From: Stachybotrys elegans
Lineage: Eukaryota > Ascomycota > Sordariomycetes > Hypocreales > Stachybotryaceae
Length of the DNA: 64,000 nucleotides
Reading direction: 5' to 3'
NCBI GenBank assembly: GCA_020746835.1
Contig: JAGPNK010000004.1
Location: forward strand, 620,001-684,000
A program made the translations under genes and the position numbers. The notes under the pieces are model-generated. The model was not told where the DNA came from and searched no databases. It saw nothing but the letters and a program-made list of their open reading frames with translations. Numbering within the stretch: position 1 is the stretch's first letter; the number at the start of each line of letters is the position of its first letter. Positions 27,289 through 40,400 of this stretch are shown here, one piece after another.

Positions 27289-27638
27289 TATTATAGGCCT
27301 AGACTAAAAGTAGGTATCTAAGACTATTATAGTAGCTATAGATAAGAAATATAGCTAAGAGATAGTATATAGAAGCTACTATTCAGTAGTAAAAGCAAAG
27401 CTATTTATATAGCTAGAATAATAATAGTATAAGATACCTTTATATTCCAATCTAACTATACTAGGGTTATAATATAGCAACTAAATAATAGTATAAATAG
27501 CCTAGAACCTTACTCTCTTAGAGAAAGAAAAACAGAAAATAATCAGTATCTATTAGACAATCTACCTTTAAGCTTACTATATATCTCCTACTAAACATCC
27601 TTCTACTCTATTTACTCTTCTATCCCACTGCCATTACA
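27289..27638 (+). repeat. 3' LTR of element A
   Basis: 350 bp from TATTATAGGCC to CCATTACA, immediately followed by CTATC. Its 3' end is the least altered of the family and defines the original ACTGCCATTACA terminus. Confidence 0.82.
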
Positions 27639-27643
27639 CTATC
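27639..27643. repeat. target-site duplication of element A (right)
   Basis: Second CTATC. Element X resumes here and continues to the right in minus orientation. Confidence 0.85.
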
Positions 27644-30595
27644 TTACTATAGCTATATAAAAATAATACTAATTGTAAAATCTAAAGTATTTATTTCTAT
27701 TTAAATCTTTGCTTTTAGATTAAACTACTTTAGTACTAGTTCTTTTAAAAAGATATTCTTAAGCTATTAAATTATTTACTTTTTATTAAACTCTAGCTAG
27801 AAAACTTTCTTTCTCTTTCCTTAGGTAAGATTAGTTAGTAATTTAATAATATAGCTATAGTTTCTAATAAATTATTAATAAAACCCTATAAATCCAAGTA
27901 ATAACTATACTTTATTTATACTATTAAACTCTAGCTAGTTAATAATAGCCTTAATATACTTTAGCTTTATTTAAATCTCTTTAAATATTACTATAAATCT
28001 AAGGTAGTTTATTTAGATTATTAAGAATTTATACTTTTTTAAGTTAGTATATAGTTAGTAGGCTTTTAATTATTTAAGTACTTTATATATATACTATATA
28101 TACTTTATAACTAAATAGTTAAAAACCAAGATATTATCTAAATAAACAATATAATTAATATCTATTAGATTTTATAATACTTTATTTATAAACTTCTAAA
28201 AGGTTATAAATATATTTACAAACTCTATTAATATTACTAGAAATTTAAAAAGTCTATACTAGGTTTAAAAAGTAGTCTTTTACTTATTACCTTTATAAAT
28301 ATATAGCTAGTAATATATATTTATTAAGTTAATCTTTATATAAATAACTATACTTTATAGCTAATTAAAAATCTCTATAATTAATAGAATAAATACTTAG
28401 TACTTAACTATTAGCTTATTAAGCCTATAATAGTTAATATATAGCTATAGCTTCCCTTCTTTCTTTAGTATAAATAGTATAGATATTACTACTAGACTTA
28501 TAAATCACTATATCTAACTATATTTAAGTATAGTATTAAGAAAGCTCTAAAAAGTCTCTAGTTCTTTAGCTATATAAATATAAATAGATCTCTATAGTAA
28601 TACTTTATTACTAATTAAATTAATAAAGTATATTCTTTTTTCTAAAATAAAAAACAATTTAATAGCTTATTTATATAAAAATATATTATTAAAATCAATA
28701 TATTTAGTAGGTATTACTAACTATAAAGCTAGCTTACTAATAGATCATTCTGTCTCTATCTTTTATTAGTCTTTCTATTATAGTACTATAGTATATTTAT
28801 AAATTATAGTAGCTTCTTTAGCTTTTTAAAGTAATAATACCTTAAGGTTCTCTATAGTAATAGAGTAATTCTAGTGATTATACTTAAATAAGATTTATAA
28901 ATTAACTATTTAAAACTATAGAAAGCCTAAAATAATATTTTTCTCTCTATTTACTATTATAAAAGTAAGTAACTAGAGTTTTATCTATTTTTAGTTATTA
29001 ATAATCTTTATAAGCTTTTTAATCTAGCCTTTAGCTTATATTACTACCTTAAATATAAATCCCCTAATAGTCTTAGGTATATTTAAGAGTTACTCTATAG
29101 AGAAGCTAGCTAGCTAAAAGTAAATTAAATAGCTATTTAAGCTAGAGTCTAGTAGTATAGTTACTAAAATCTAACTTTAGTATCCTTAGGTTAAAATATA
29201 TTACTTTATACTATTCTTACTCTCTATTTAATAGAACTATATACTAGAGACTATAGAGATTAAGTTAGGCTTTATAGCTATAGTATAGTTAGTAAAGAAT
29301 ATTAATAATACTTCTATAAGTAAGCTATTTATACTATATCTTTTAGTAATATATTTAGTATTATTATACTATTTATAATTAAATACTATATAATAAATAA
29401 AGATATATTTTAATATACTATATTTATAGTATATTACCTTTTGTTAGTAGGTTATAGATAGACTATTAGTAAGAGAGCTATATAGCTCTAGTATTATAGC
29501 TAGAAAAGAAATTAAATTACTAACTATAATACCTTAGTTATTCCTAGAATTACCTTAAATTACTAACTTAAAAACTATTTCTATAGTCTGACTATAGTAT
29601 AGCTTAAAGCTATATATAAGCTATAGTATCTATATATTAATAGTAATAGTTAACTTAATAACCTTTAGTTAGTTAGTAAATAGTCTCTTACTAAATATAT
29701 ACTTTTTTATTTAATTAGTAAATATAGCTTAAAAGAAGAAAATATAGACTTTCTTTAATAGTAAGGTTAGAGTTTCTACTATAATATCTTTAAAGTATAT
29801 TATAAATATAAAAAAAGACTTTCTATATTCTTAATATAAGTATAGTACCTTTAAAATAGTATTTTAGTTATAGATATTATTACTAAAAACTTATTTATAT
29901 AACTATTTAATAAACTTAGCTTATATAATTAGTATAAAATTAAATACTCTAGTAGTTAGGTAATTATTCTATTACTACTTAAAGAGCCCTTTTAAGTAAA
30001 AGAAAGTATAGTTAATCTAAGTAATATAGCTACTACTTATATTTAATAAAGCCTAGAAGACTATCTTTAGTCTTTAAAAGAATATATTAAAATTAAAATA
30101 AATAGATATATAAAGTTAAAACTTAGAGAACTATACCTTTATAAAAGAGTTATCTTTAGATTACTTTATTTCTATAGTATATAGACTCTTTACTCTTAAT
30201 AGTTTCTATAGATTAATTAAGAAATGGCTATAGCTAGCTATATTCTAAATATACTATAGTTTATATTTCTATAGGCTTTTAAAAGTAATAAGTCTAATAT
30301 ATTTATCTAGTATATTATTAGCTAGATTAAGTACTTAGCTAACTAAGGGATTATATAGAATAGACTTAACTATAAAAAATAGATCTAGCTTAAGGGCTAA
30401 AGCTATAAAGGGATTATCTATAGTCTCTACAGTTAGTAAACTAAATAATAAGTCTATTTTAGTATTATATATATAAAGGCCCTATACTATACTAGTAATA
30501 GAGCTACTATATAGTATATAAGTAAGAATAAAATTAGGTATTTTTCTATCTAGATAGTCTCTAGTTTAATAGTAGCTTAGGGAAAGAGAATAATC

Positions 30596-31189
30596 TATAA
30601 TAGTAGTGAGATAGGGAAATTTAGCCTAAGTTACTACAGAGAGCCCTAGCCAGGCTGCCTAAATCTGTATAAGTAGATTGGTTCTAGGAACCTAAAAATA
30701 CCATACTTTTTTTCTCTCTTTTACATGACTTTTCTAAAATTGCATAATATGCTAGCTTTTAGATCAGTTAGTTTGGTCTAACTGCAAGCTGCTATTTACA
30801 TTACTAACTGTTTTATGGATAGTATTGTGTTTTCCCTTATCTTAGTAGTAAAATAAAAGAGTAAATAGAGTAGAAAAATATCTAGTAAAAGATATATAGT
30901 AAGCTTAAAGGTAGATTGCCTAATAGATACTAATTATTCTCTATCTCTTTCTTTCTCTAAAAGAGTAAGGTTTTAGACTATTTATACTATTATTTAGCTA
31001 CTATATTATAACCTTAGTATAGCTAGATTAGAATGTAAAGGTACTCTATATTGCTATTGTTCTAGCTGTATAAATAGCTTTACTTTTACTACTGAATAGC
31101 AGCTTCTATATACTATTTCTCGGCTGTATTCCTTGCCTGTGGCTGCTATAGCAGCCTTAGGCACCCACTTCTAGTCTGGGCCTGTGACA
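30596..31189 (-). repeat. 5' LTR of element X, interrupted
   Basis: 352 bp once the 238-bp insertion and one GTAG are removed. The outer 200 bp (31000-31189) keep many C, G, CpA and TpG positions lost in the other LTRs. It ends in CCTGTGACA, the reverse complement of an intact TGTCACAGG start. Confidence 0.8.
30607..30844 (+). mobile_element. solo-LTR-like 238-bp element, copy 2
   Basis: About 238 bp, closely matching 25018-25253, in the same plus orientation. It begins TGAGATAGGGAAA and ends TTTCCCTTATCTTA. It is flanked by GTAG at 30603-30606 and 30845-30848, inside the X 5' LTR. The A 5' LTR shows the empty site (minus strand, around 20215-20230). Differences from copy 1 are almost all transitions, mostly C-to-T or G-to-A in this copy. 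Confidence 0.7.
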
Positions 31190-31194
31190 CTTAG
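31190..31194. repeat. target-site duplication of element X (right)
   Basis: CTTAG, identical to 15703-15707. Confidence 0.8.
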
Positions 31195-31608
31195 ATAAAA
31201 GATGGCCTACTTAAAGAGAGGTAAAGCAAATGAAGCTGAATTTACTAGATATAGTAATTAAAGCTTCAAAATATTTAATCTAAGAGATAACGGCCCTTGA
31301 TAGGACGTACTCTTATAGCTATACCTATCGATCCAAACACTGTCTGGCTACTATTAGAAGGGCCTTGCAATCTCTAATTTCTAGTATTCTACCCCATTAC
31401 GCACAAGGTAAGAAAATCCCGCAATATGGATAAGAAACTCTTGCAGAAGGTGCGGGGAAATAAGTAAGCGGTAGATAAAGTAATGTTTAACTAGGCATTA
31501 GCCTGTCATGCAATAAGAGTTACAGATCTACATCCTGCAATATTTGGTTATCACGCGGAAAGTGATAGATTCGTTCTACTGAAGAGAGCAGAAGCCTATC
31601 CATAACAA
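31195..31608. promoter_or_regulatory. upstream region of HET gene, edge of transposon nest
   Basis: About 410 bp between the retrotransposon edge and the HET start codon. Composition returns to normal within about 150 bp. The promoter is presumed here, but no specific element was recognised. Confidence 0.4.
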
Positions 31609-34359
31609 ATGGACAATGCCTCACCTGACCAGAGTGTTCCAGACGGATCCCCTGCTTCGGCCTTGGTCGCAGAGCATCGCCCTACTTGTGGTGACGTGAT
31701 AGAGCTTGGGGAGCCCGGGACGTGGAAATCGCCTGTCTTTGAACTACCTCGCAATATACCCATCACCGAGGAGGGAATAACAGCCATGGGAGTGAGTCAT
31801 CCTGGGCTCGATAAAACTATCAAAGGCAATATCGATCTATTCCGGTGGGTGACTAGTACAGAGTATCAGGTACATCTTCCAGATTACTATACCATGTACC
31901 TTTAGAGGGCTCACATAATGCGGTTATAGGTTGCGCTTAACAAGCTGCTGCAAGGAGATGAGGATGCGGAGCGAGGATCACTTGTAGAACATCTAGTTCG
32001 ACACAACTATCCTGACTTGCCGCAAGCCAATATTCAGGAAATGGCCTCAAAGACGAAACTCAAGCTTACACCACTAAGCGATGGAGAAGAGGATCTATTC
32101 CCTAAAGAATATAGCAGCACGACAAGAGTCCTGTTTGACGCTCCCCTTGGCCTGACCCTCGGTGAGATACTCAGCTCATCACTTACTCGAAGCAATGAAA
32201 AAAGCAGCGGCACATTGGCGGTTGCAACGAATGAGCAAGGCTCATCCGCTAATGTGACAAACTCTACAACACGCCAGGCAACCTCTTCACCATTCTTGTA
32301 TACGCCTCTACGCTTAGCAGAGCGCGAAATCCGGTTGCTTCATTTTGCAGGCATCACGGAGACAGGCGGGTTATCTCTCACTATGAGGCACTACGCGCTA
32401 GATAAGGCACCGCCTTTTAGAGCCGTTTCCTACTGCTGGGGTGATGAGAATCAGACATCCGAGGCCTTGTGCAATGGTCGACCGCTAAATATCACCATCA
32501 GTCTCGATCACGCCCTCAAACGTATCCTTTCTTGGAAGCGTGATCTCTTGCTATGGGCTGATGGGATCTGTATCAATCAACGTGACATACAAGAGCGCGA
32601 ATCGCAGGTAAGGTTGATGGGTGATATCTACAGTACGGCCCAAGCTACTATCGCCTATCTTGGTGAACCTCTGGCCCAGGGCCAGTATCAGACAGATATT
32701 AAACTTGACCACGCGGCGTTTGCTTTGATGCAGCAAGTCAATGCAATATGGCGGGACAGTCCCGAAGATGATCTCTATCCTCGGGCTAGCACTGAGTGGG
32801 CAGATTTACAAATTCCGGATGTCAACACCGAGCGAGGCTTGGTTTGGTGGCTGCCTCTGATGCACGCCCTCTCACAGTCATGGTACTCACGAAGTTGGGT
32901 ACTGCAAGAAGTCGTACTTGCCAAGAAAGTGCATGTCCTTTATGGAACCGCTGTTAACAGCCTTGAGACGCTGACACAATTTTGGAGCCTGGCCTCGAGG
33001 CGCGATCCGCCACCAGCGCTCAGAGAGGGACTGGTAGCAGCGTGGAAGGACGGAATCGAGAACTGGAATCAGCTCGGATTCTTCGGCGAGATGCGGAAAG
33101 ATAAAGGAAACCAAATCCAGAACCAAACTGAGACTTTGAGTTCATTCCATCAAACAGGAAGCTCAGGCTTTGTTCTGTCTCGACAACAGCGTTTCTCCAA
33201 GAGGCTACTTTATCTTCTCATTAAGAATCGTGCTGCAGCTGCTACAGACCCCCGCGACAAAGTCTACTCTCTACTTGTACTTGCTGATGATGCAAAAGAC
33301 CTGGGGATAGAACCGAATTACTCACCAGGGAACCTAACTACTCATCTCTACAAAGATATTGCCGAAAAGTACATACATGAGGGTCTTTATTTTCAGATTC
33401 TACATCAGGCGGGGCTACCTCAACGTCTCGAAGGACTTCCTTCGTGGGTCCCAGACTGGTCCGTCAAATCCAGACAACCGTTGGATATATCACTCTACTA
33501 CTGTACCAGAAGGACAATACCAAACCGACCGATTCTCCATAACGGACTCCTACGGCTACGTGGTGCCTTTATAGATGGGGCCTTTGTGCTGTCGTTCAAA
33601 GTGCAGTTCCAAGATGCAAACCTGCTTTTACAACCCGATAAATTTGAAAGCGCCAGATCTTGGTTTCTTGAGGACGACACAATGCTACCCAAACTTCCAC
33701 GCACTTGCGATAGAGATGGTGCGTTTGGTGCCATTGTCTCACAGGCTGAAATGGCCTCGTTGATGCTTCTATCGGACAGTTGGACTCAAGAAAAGATCTG
33801 CGAGGCGGTATGGAGAACACTCATTGCCAATAAGGGCTGGATGGGTGACGATCCGGAGGGGGAACGGTTTGCTTACGAGGCGTGGCGCAGGTCGCGACCT
33901 GATCCATTTGATGATGAATGGTGGTCGCCGCAATCGTTGGATGTAGCCACCAAGGAAGCTATTTGGCCTTTCCAGGCGAGAGTCTTGCATGTTATGCAGG
34001 GTCATCGTTTTGGCCTTACAATATGCGGAAGCATGGGGCTATTTCCGAAGGAGTGTCAGATGGGTGACCTAATCACCATTCTTCCAGGTGCGAGAACGCC
34101 TTTTGTCTTACGGCCAGGGCAGCAAGGCACTTATGCTATTATTGGCAACTGTTACATCTACGGAATGATGGAAGGGGAGATGTTGAAGCCCAGCCGCAAT
34201 GGTGAGGTGGGTGATACTGGATGCTCAACTCGAAAGTATGATATTCGGCTCTACCCCTGGGTTCCAAAGAGCACCCTGGCCATTAGGGATCGCTTTAAGC
34301 CTTATTTCGACCCTGGGAGAGGGTCCATAGCAGTTATCCAGAATATTGATGTTCAATGA
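31609..34359 (+). CDS. heterokaryon-incompatibility (HET) domain protein
   Basis: Model: join(31609..31869,31930..34359), one 60-nt phase-0 intron, 896 aa. The HET domain lies at about residues 250-410: AVSYCWGD block, LLWADGICINQRDIQER block and SRSWVLQEV block, in the standard order. HET proteins trigger cell death after fusion with a non-self strain; the partner here is unknown. About 235 residues before the domain and 450 after it have no recognised motif; the late GLFPKECQMGDLITILPGA stretch is common in long HET proteins. It sits 0.4 kb from the transposon nest and does not show RIP-like composition. Confidence 0.88.
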
Positions 34360-34402
34360 AAAAAGCGGCGGCCGTCGCGTTACTCAAACTGGAGATACCA
34401 AG

Positions 34403-37400
34403 CTACGTCATATACAGCTTCCCACCTCCCGTATTCTCATGCCTCAACACCTTCCACATCTCATGCACACTCCCCTGGTTCTTCTTCCAGTCCACAGCCA
34501 GACCACTCTCAACTCCCTTCGACACCGTCGCCATTTCTCTCGTGTACTCGGCCCTCGGAAACTTGGAATCCTCTCCGTTGACATGAAGCGAGTTAAACGT
34601 CTTCATGTTGATAGTTGGCAACTCCTCGGGCGAGTCATGCGACTTGACGGGCTTGAGTCTCACGCCCATGACATGTTCGACAGTGGAGTCGGAGTCGAGC
34701 AGGGATTTGTTGGCGTCGTCTGTTTGCGCGTTAGCCATGCCACTCCACTGCCGATTCTTGAGTCACCAGTCAAGATTTACTTTGAAGAAGGCAAAGTGGG
34801 TGGGGAAGAACAAAGAGAAAAGAAAAGAAAAATATAGCTCACATTTGTTCCACAACGCCCCCGGCACCCTCTTCACTACCGCCTCTACCCCAAACTCGGC
34901 ATCAATCCCCTGCCTCTCATCCCGTATCTTGATAACCATGTCAGCTCTCTCAAACTTGTTGTCCCTCTTCATCGGCAGGGCATAGATATCCCTGGCCCTT
35001 GCCTTGATGCCTTCGTCCACAGCCCTGCCATTGTACTTGAGCTCCCGCAGCGGGAATCTCGCCATAACCTCAAACTCAAACACGGCCGCCCTCACGAGCC
35101 ACGGCTCCGGCGGCGGCGGCTTCTCCCCCTTTTTGGGCTGGCGCGCAAGCTCCTGTTTGGAGTCGTTGCTACATCTCCCGGCGAGCAGGCTGACCAGATG
35201 CTCAGGCAGGTTCCTCGCCTCCTCCCAGCTCCGGCACTGCTTGACAAGCGTATAGAACCGGGCCCAGTCGAGCGGGTCCTTGTCCTCCGGGCTCGGCCCG
35301 AATCTCACGCTGATGGTGAAGAACCAAAATTGTAAATGGGCCGTCCCGGCGACGGGCGGGCCGTGGAGGTCCACATCGGCCGAGATGTCGGCACTCACAT
35401 CCTTGCTGAACCAGCCCAACCCGATGCGCGTCGACGCGTGCACGCTCACGCCGACGCCGGCGTGGAACTGGAAGGGCTCGTAAAAGATGAGAAAGTCGGC
35501 GTAGGCGCTAAACGAGGCGCGTGTGTGGCCGGACTGATAGAGCAGGTCTAGCCGGCCGCCGCCCATGACGGCCTGCGGCGTGATGGCGAAGTAGGCTTCG
35601 CCTGTGATGGAGATGTCCAAGTCGTAGGACCAGGTAAATCCCAGCCGCCTCAGGCCTTGAGGGTAGTGCGAGGGTACCCGGAAGGCGGGATGATAGCCGC
35701 CGGCAGAGAAGACCCAGTCGCCGTCGTGGCCCGAGGCCGGGAGGAAGTAGACCAGCGCGAAGCTGCCGTCCAGTTTGCATCCCTTGCTCAGGACAAAGGA
35801 CTGGGGCGTGAGGTCGCCTCGCAGGCTCAGGATACCGGCGTTGGGATCAAATGTGGCGGCAATGCCAATGTCCAGGAAGAGGAATGCCTTGTCCTGCGCA
35901 ACGCCCTTGGGAAGTGTCGCGATGGCCTCGGCGTAGATGCCGACTTTGGGGTTGGGCGAGAGGTCGATGCAGACGACAGCCTGTACATCGAGCATCTGGA
36001 AGGCCTTGACGCCGAGGCCCGCCGCCAGCCAAATTGAATCCTTTTGTGATTTGAACCAGGCGTCATCCCCCTGCGTCTTGGTCAGCGCGCTGAACTGCTC
36101 AATTACATCTCCCGCCACGCCCTCACCCCCGCTCGGGCTATTGAGCGACACGAATGGAAATTTGGTGACTTCGCTGATGGTGGGAAGCCTGAGCGAGGAA
36201 TTGTACCCAAACCCCCCGACGAGGCCGTCCACTTCTGCGAAGCCAAACGAGATGATTGGCCCATTGAGCTTGGCAAAGGCGAAGACCGTCTTATAGTCTG
36301 CGTGCTCTTCGTAGACGCCGGCCGCGAGGAACTGCCAGACGCCGACGCCCACCGAAAGCCCGCCAGCGTATGTCTTGACGTTGCCATTGGCCGTGCAGCT
36401 GAACATGCCCGCCATGACAGTGGGTGGGCGGGAGAAGGCGACGGCCATGCCGTGCAACGAGAAGCCGACGCCAAGATTGACTATGTCAGACGGTGTTTTG
36501 AAGTTTGTAAAGTCAATGTCGACTTCGAAGCCAATGAGGGATAGGGCGACTGGGCCGAGGTTGGCAACGGCATCGAGGGTTATGGTGAGCGTTTTTGTGC
36601 CCTTCATTTTCAGGCCCATGTGGCGGACGTTGAGGCCCTTGGACGAGCGGGTAACCGGCGTAGTTGCAGCACCGCTGGCAGGGGGAGCAGATGGAGTGGC
36701 CGGTTCCTGCTGTGCTTTTGGGCCTCTTTCAGCGGCCGCTGTCGATTTCGCCTGCTGCTCCCTCTTCGGAGAGTCATTGAGGAAGACATAATCCAGAGCA
36801 CACGACGGCTTATCCTGCTCCCTCAGAATGAGCTGGAAGTGACAGCCCTTGGCGAGAGCTACTGTCGCCGAGTCATCATTTCCAGGCCCTCCGCCGCTCT
36901 TCTTGGTTGCTGTCTTCCAGTGCAACGGGGGTGTATCACCAGTAAAGACCTCTTTGTTCAGGAGGTTAGCGTCAGCCACGGTGACGTCCTCGCCGCCGAC
37001 CCAGAGAAAGTCCATCTCGTCAAACGGCTGCGGCAGTTGCTGCACGATGGGGATATCCTTTGCTTCCGGCAATCTCGCCAGGGAGAACCGGAGAATACTC
37101 TTCGGGTTCGTCTTATCCCCTTCGTTTTGGGATGAGAACGCGCCGTCTTTGTCCTGAATCCGGGTAAATACAAACGAGAACCCTTCCTTATCCGCCGACG
37201 CCGAAGAAGACAAGGGCACAGAAACGGCAAAGGAGAAGATGACCACGCCCTTGGATCCAGACCCAGTTGCGGCTGGCATCGTCTTGCTCGAGCACGTCAA
37301 CTTGGCGCGGATCTTGGACAGGGGAAGTTTGAAGTCCCTGACAAAGTCCGGCAGCGAGTCAATGTGCTCGCGGGTGAAGACGCCGAGAAGCTCCTCCATG

Positions 37401-40400
37401 CTTGCATCTTGTCTCCCGGGCGTGGCGCTCTCGAAGTCGGCGCTGAGGCGCCAGTCTGCGCCCTCGTGGTTGTAGTTGGAATGCATTTCCAACGGGCCAA
37501 TTACCAAGGTCCCGTCAATGTTGATGGCACTAGCCCGTTGTGCAGCAAACTTGACACCGACAGAGAACCTGGGGATCCAGACGGAAGATATGAGATGCAT
37601 GATGGCGTGGCTCGAGCCGTCCACAGGGAACAACGAGTACAGGTTCGCAAGCTGCAGGTCCACCGCCTCGGCGGACAACGTCCAGCCCTTTTCGTAACCG
37701 ATATAGACTCGAACAACCGCGTCCGTCTTTCGGGACATGATGTAGTCGGGCGCCTTGAGGTTGATGTGCCCCTGAGCTCAAAGGTGTTGGTACCAGCGGA
37801 GATGTCCTTCATATACAGCAGCTGTAGCTCGTCGAGCCAAATGGGTGGCATCATGTCGTGGTCCCTGCTTGGCGCGGAGCACTGTAGCTTGCCCGTGATG
37901 ACGACCTTCTTCCAGTCACCAAGTGTGACCCTGACAGATGCCTTGCTCAGCCTCAGTGGGATGCCCTTGGGGAAGTCCTCTGGCTTGGCGTCCTTGTCGA
38001 AGAGCTGGGGAAGGAAGATGGCATCGACGACAGTCTCGCCCGGAAGCTGGAGCGGCCTGACCTCGGAGAAGGACTCTCGGAAGGGATGGGTGTGGAATGG
38101 TACGAGGCTCTGATCCTCGAGGTTCCAGATCTCGCCCAGAAGCTCCAGCCGCCCCGGAGCCCACTTTATCTGACCGTGGATGGGAACATGCTCATTCTCC
38201 TGCCCAAGATGGAGCTGCAGCTCGACATCAATCTGGAAAGCCGTTAGGGACGGGCCCTCGCCAATGGTCAGCGACAGCTGTCGAGGGATGATGTTCTTGG
38301 CCATTTTGCCCAGGACGTCCATAAACCCGTTCTGCAAGGTAGAAGCACCCTGGCGGTCGCCATCTCCCATTGCGGATTTGAATCTATCCACAATCCAGTC
38401 GGCAATGTCCTTCACTGTAAGGCTGGCGGGGGCTGTAGGGATAACGACACATCCGAGTTCGAAATGGTCACGGCAAATCCGACACGAGAGTTCGACTTGC
38501 TCCACTGCAGAGCGCCGGCAAACGACAGGCGCGACTCCTGACAAATCATAGATTGATCGGGCAGGCCCATCTCTTTGGCAATCTCGCCAGGCCCTTGATG
38601 CAGTGTAGACGCGACAGACCCCACAACACGGACGTCAAAGACTTCTGAAGCGTGGAGATGCGTCTTGATGAAGTCGGCAAATGCCTTGACGCTCCCGTGC
38701 TGCACTGGGATGACACCCTCCAGGCGGAGGATGGTTCGGCCTTCAAACTGGGGCTGTACCCATGAGCCGCAGCGGCTCAGGGCGAAAGGGTCTCCTTTGT
38801 CGTCAGTAGTAGGCTTTGGGGGCCGAACCTCAACTGCAATGGTCCCTAATGACAGGTCAAGAATCCACTCAGCTATACCTCCGAGTTGAAAGGCAATCGC
38901 CTGGCAGAAGTCTGATAAAGTCAAGGACAGGGTCTCCTTGATATCCAGCCCGAGAAGGATCGCCTCAAGGTCATAGTGGTAGCCGCGAAAGTTGACATCG
39001 TTGAGGATAGAGTGGCCAAATTGACTCTTGAGGACATCGGGCGAAGAGCTGAGCGTAAGATGCGGCGTGCGGAGGACGAAGCGATCAATGTCCCGCGGGG
39101 TCGCGGTTGGGCCTACATGCTCCTGTCGCAAGGATATTTCGGCCGCCTCCTCTCGCAGAGACGCCTTGAGCCACTGCAGCCCTCCGGTCGTGCTGTCAAG
39201 TATCTCGAAGCGCTTACCTGAGTCCGGTCCCGGTGGGATATCAGAGAGTGCCACGCCCTGTGTAAGGAATTCCCATGCAATCACGTCAGCCTCGTCGACA
39301 GCCACCACCGCTGCACGTCTCTCGAGAGAAACGGTATTCTGCACCATCTGATGCAATGCGTTCGGACTCCCCCTAACCTTCACTTTCTTAACCTTCGCCT
39401 CTGATTGAAGCTTATCGTAACTTAATGCCCGCTTGCCGTTAAGGCCCTGTTGCAGTGCGGCTGGAAGCACAATGGACTTGGGGAACTTCGTGTTAATCTG
39501 CACGCCATCGGTGCTCTTGTACCTGACCATTTCTGGTATGCTGCCGACAGGTGAAGGGGGTTCAGTGTCAAAGAACTTGATGTAGATGAAAGCCACTTCC
39601 TGTTGTTCCTCGTTCTGGAAGTGGCAGGGTATTTTAGCTGTTCGCAGATCACAAACCTGACCCAGCGGTTGAGAACAATTTACATTACCGATTTTGCACA
39701 CAGGAAGAGTCGGTAGGCCAAAGCCGTACCAGTACTTCCTCATGTATGAAATGACATTGCCCTGAAGGTCAGCCCAACGTGCCCACTTCTCCTTGTCCAG
39801 CTTCTCTAGCTGCTTCCACAGCTTGAAATCATCAAGGCGCATTTTCTCCTCGGTGGTATTCCGGAAGTCGTATAGCCTATCGAACCACTTGTTGTACTCC
39901 TTTTGTTGCTCATTGGTGATCATACCAACAATATCCTTATACTTAGAGCTGAGGCCTGGAAAGTGCAATTCGGTAGCTGGTATTTCTCCTTTCCCTTTCG
40001 GGTTCAGAAGTTGAAGCTGATCGTGATAGCACTCCGCTCCCGGGGAGAGGATCCTTTCAATGTTGAAGTCACTTTTGTTAATACAGTCAAGTGACGCAGC
40101 GTCGTACAGCAACCAGTATGGGTAGCGGGTTGAAAGAATGCGTTGGGACTGCCCGAAATCTTGTCTGTACCCAAAGTAGGTGATGATGAAGAAGACGACC
40201 GCCAGACCTAGTTTTGTGGTAAGACATTAATCAGCCAGGTCGTCATTCTTGTTTCCCCCTGCCACTAATGGTATTACGCACTGGGGTGCCCGTGATCTTC
40301 TCCTACAGACATGATGAAATACTGAGGATCGAGTTTGAAGAACTCGGCATTTGTCGCGTTGGCGGACCCTGTGATTGAGATGGTTTTCAGTCATCTCTGC

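Larger units (their letters stand above)
19881..27638 (+). mobile_element. RIP-degraded full-length LTR retrotransposon A (Ty3/Gypsy-like), nested in X
   Basis: 7,758 bp with two 350-bp LTRs (19881-20230 and 27289-27638), bounded by CTATC. A polypurine-like tract (AGAAAGAAAGATAG) precedes the 3' LTR. The reverse-transcriptase signature survives at 22680-22706 as YLNNILVFS, that is YLDDILVFS with both Asp codons changed to AAT; the LDD form is typical of Ty3/Gypsy. An integrase zinc-finger-like stretch follows near 24050-24110. No frame is open. Same family as X but in the opposite direction. It contains a 236-bp insertion at 25018-25253. Confidence 0.85.
15708..31189 (-). mobile_element. RIP-degraded LTR retrotransposon X (Ty3/Gypsy-like), split by element A
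   Basis: Outer element of a nest, read on the minus strand from 31189 to 15708. It has 352-bp LTRs at both ends (30596-31189 with an insertion; 15708-16059) with TGT...ACA-type ends, and CTTAG on both sides. Element A interrupts it at 19881-27638. Removing A, the small insertion at 30607-30844 and the duplicated targets leaves about 7,477 bp, matching A. A reverse-transcriptase active-site remnant reads YLDNILVF on minus at 28118-28144 (Asp to Asn by G-to-A). All frames are full of stops. CpA, TpG and CpG are rare while TpA, CTAG and AGCT abound, the signature of RIP. Confidence 0.85.

Noticed and set aside
15504..30600. Short open frames in the AT-rich region
   Set aside because: The stretch is RIP-decayed retrotransposon; stops are dense in all frames and the only protein traces are reverse-transcriptase and integrase remnants.
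36620..38113. Plus-strand frames of 120-250 aa over the DUF6603-like region
   Set aside because: Antisense shadows of a strongly coding minus strand; low-complexity and motif-free.
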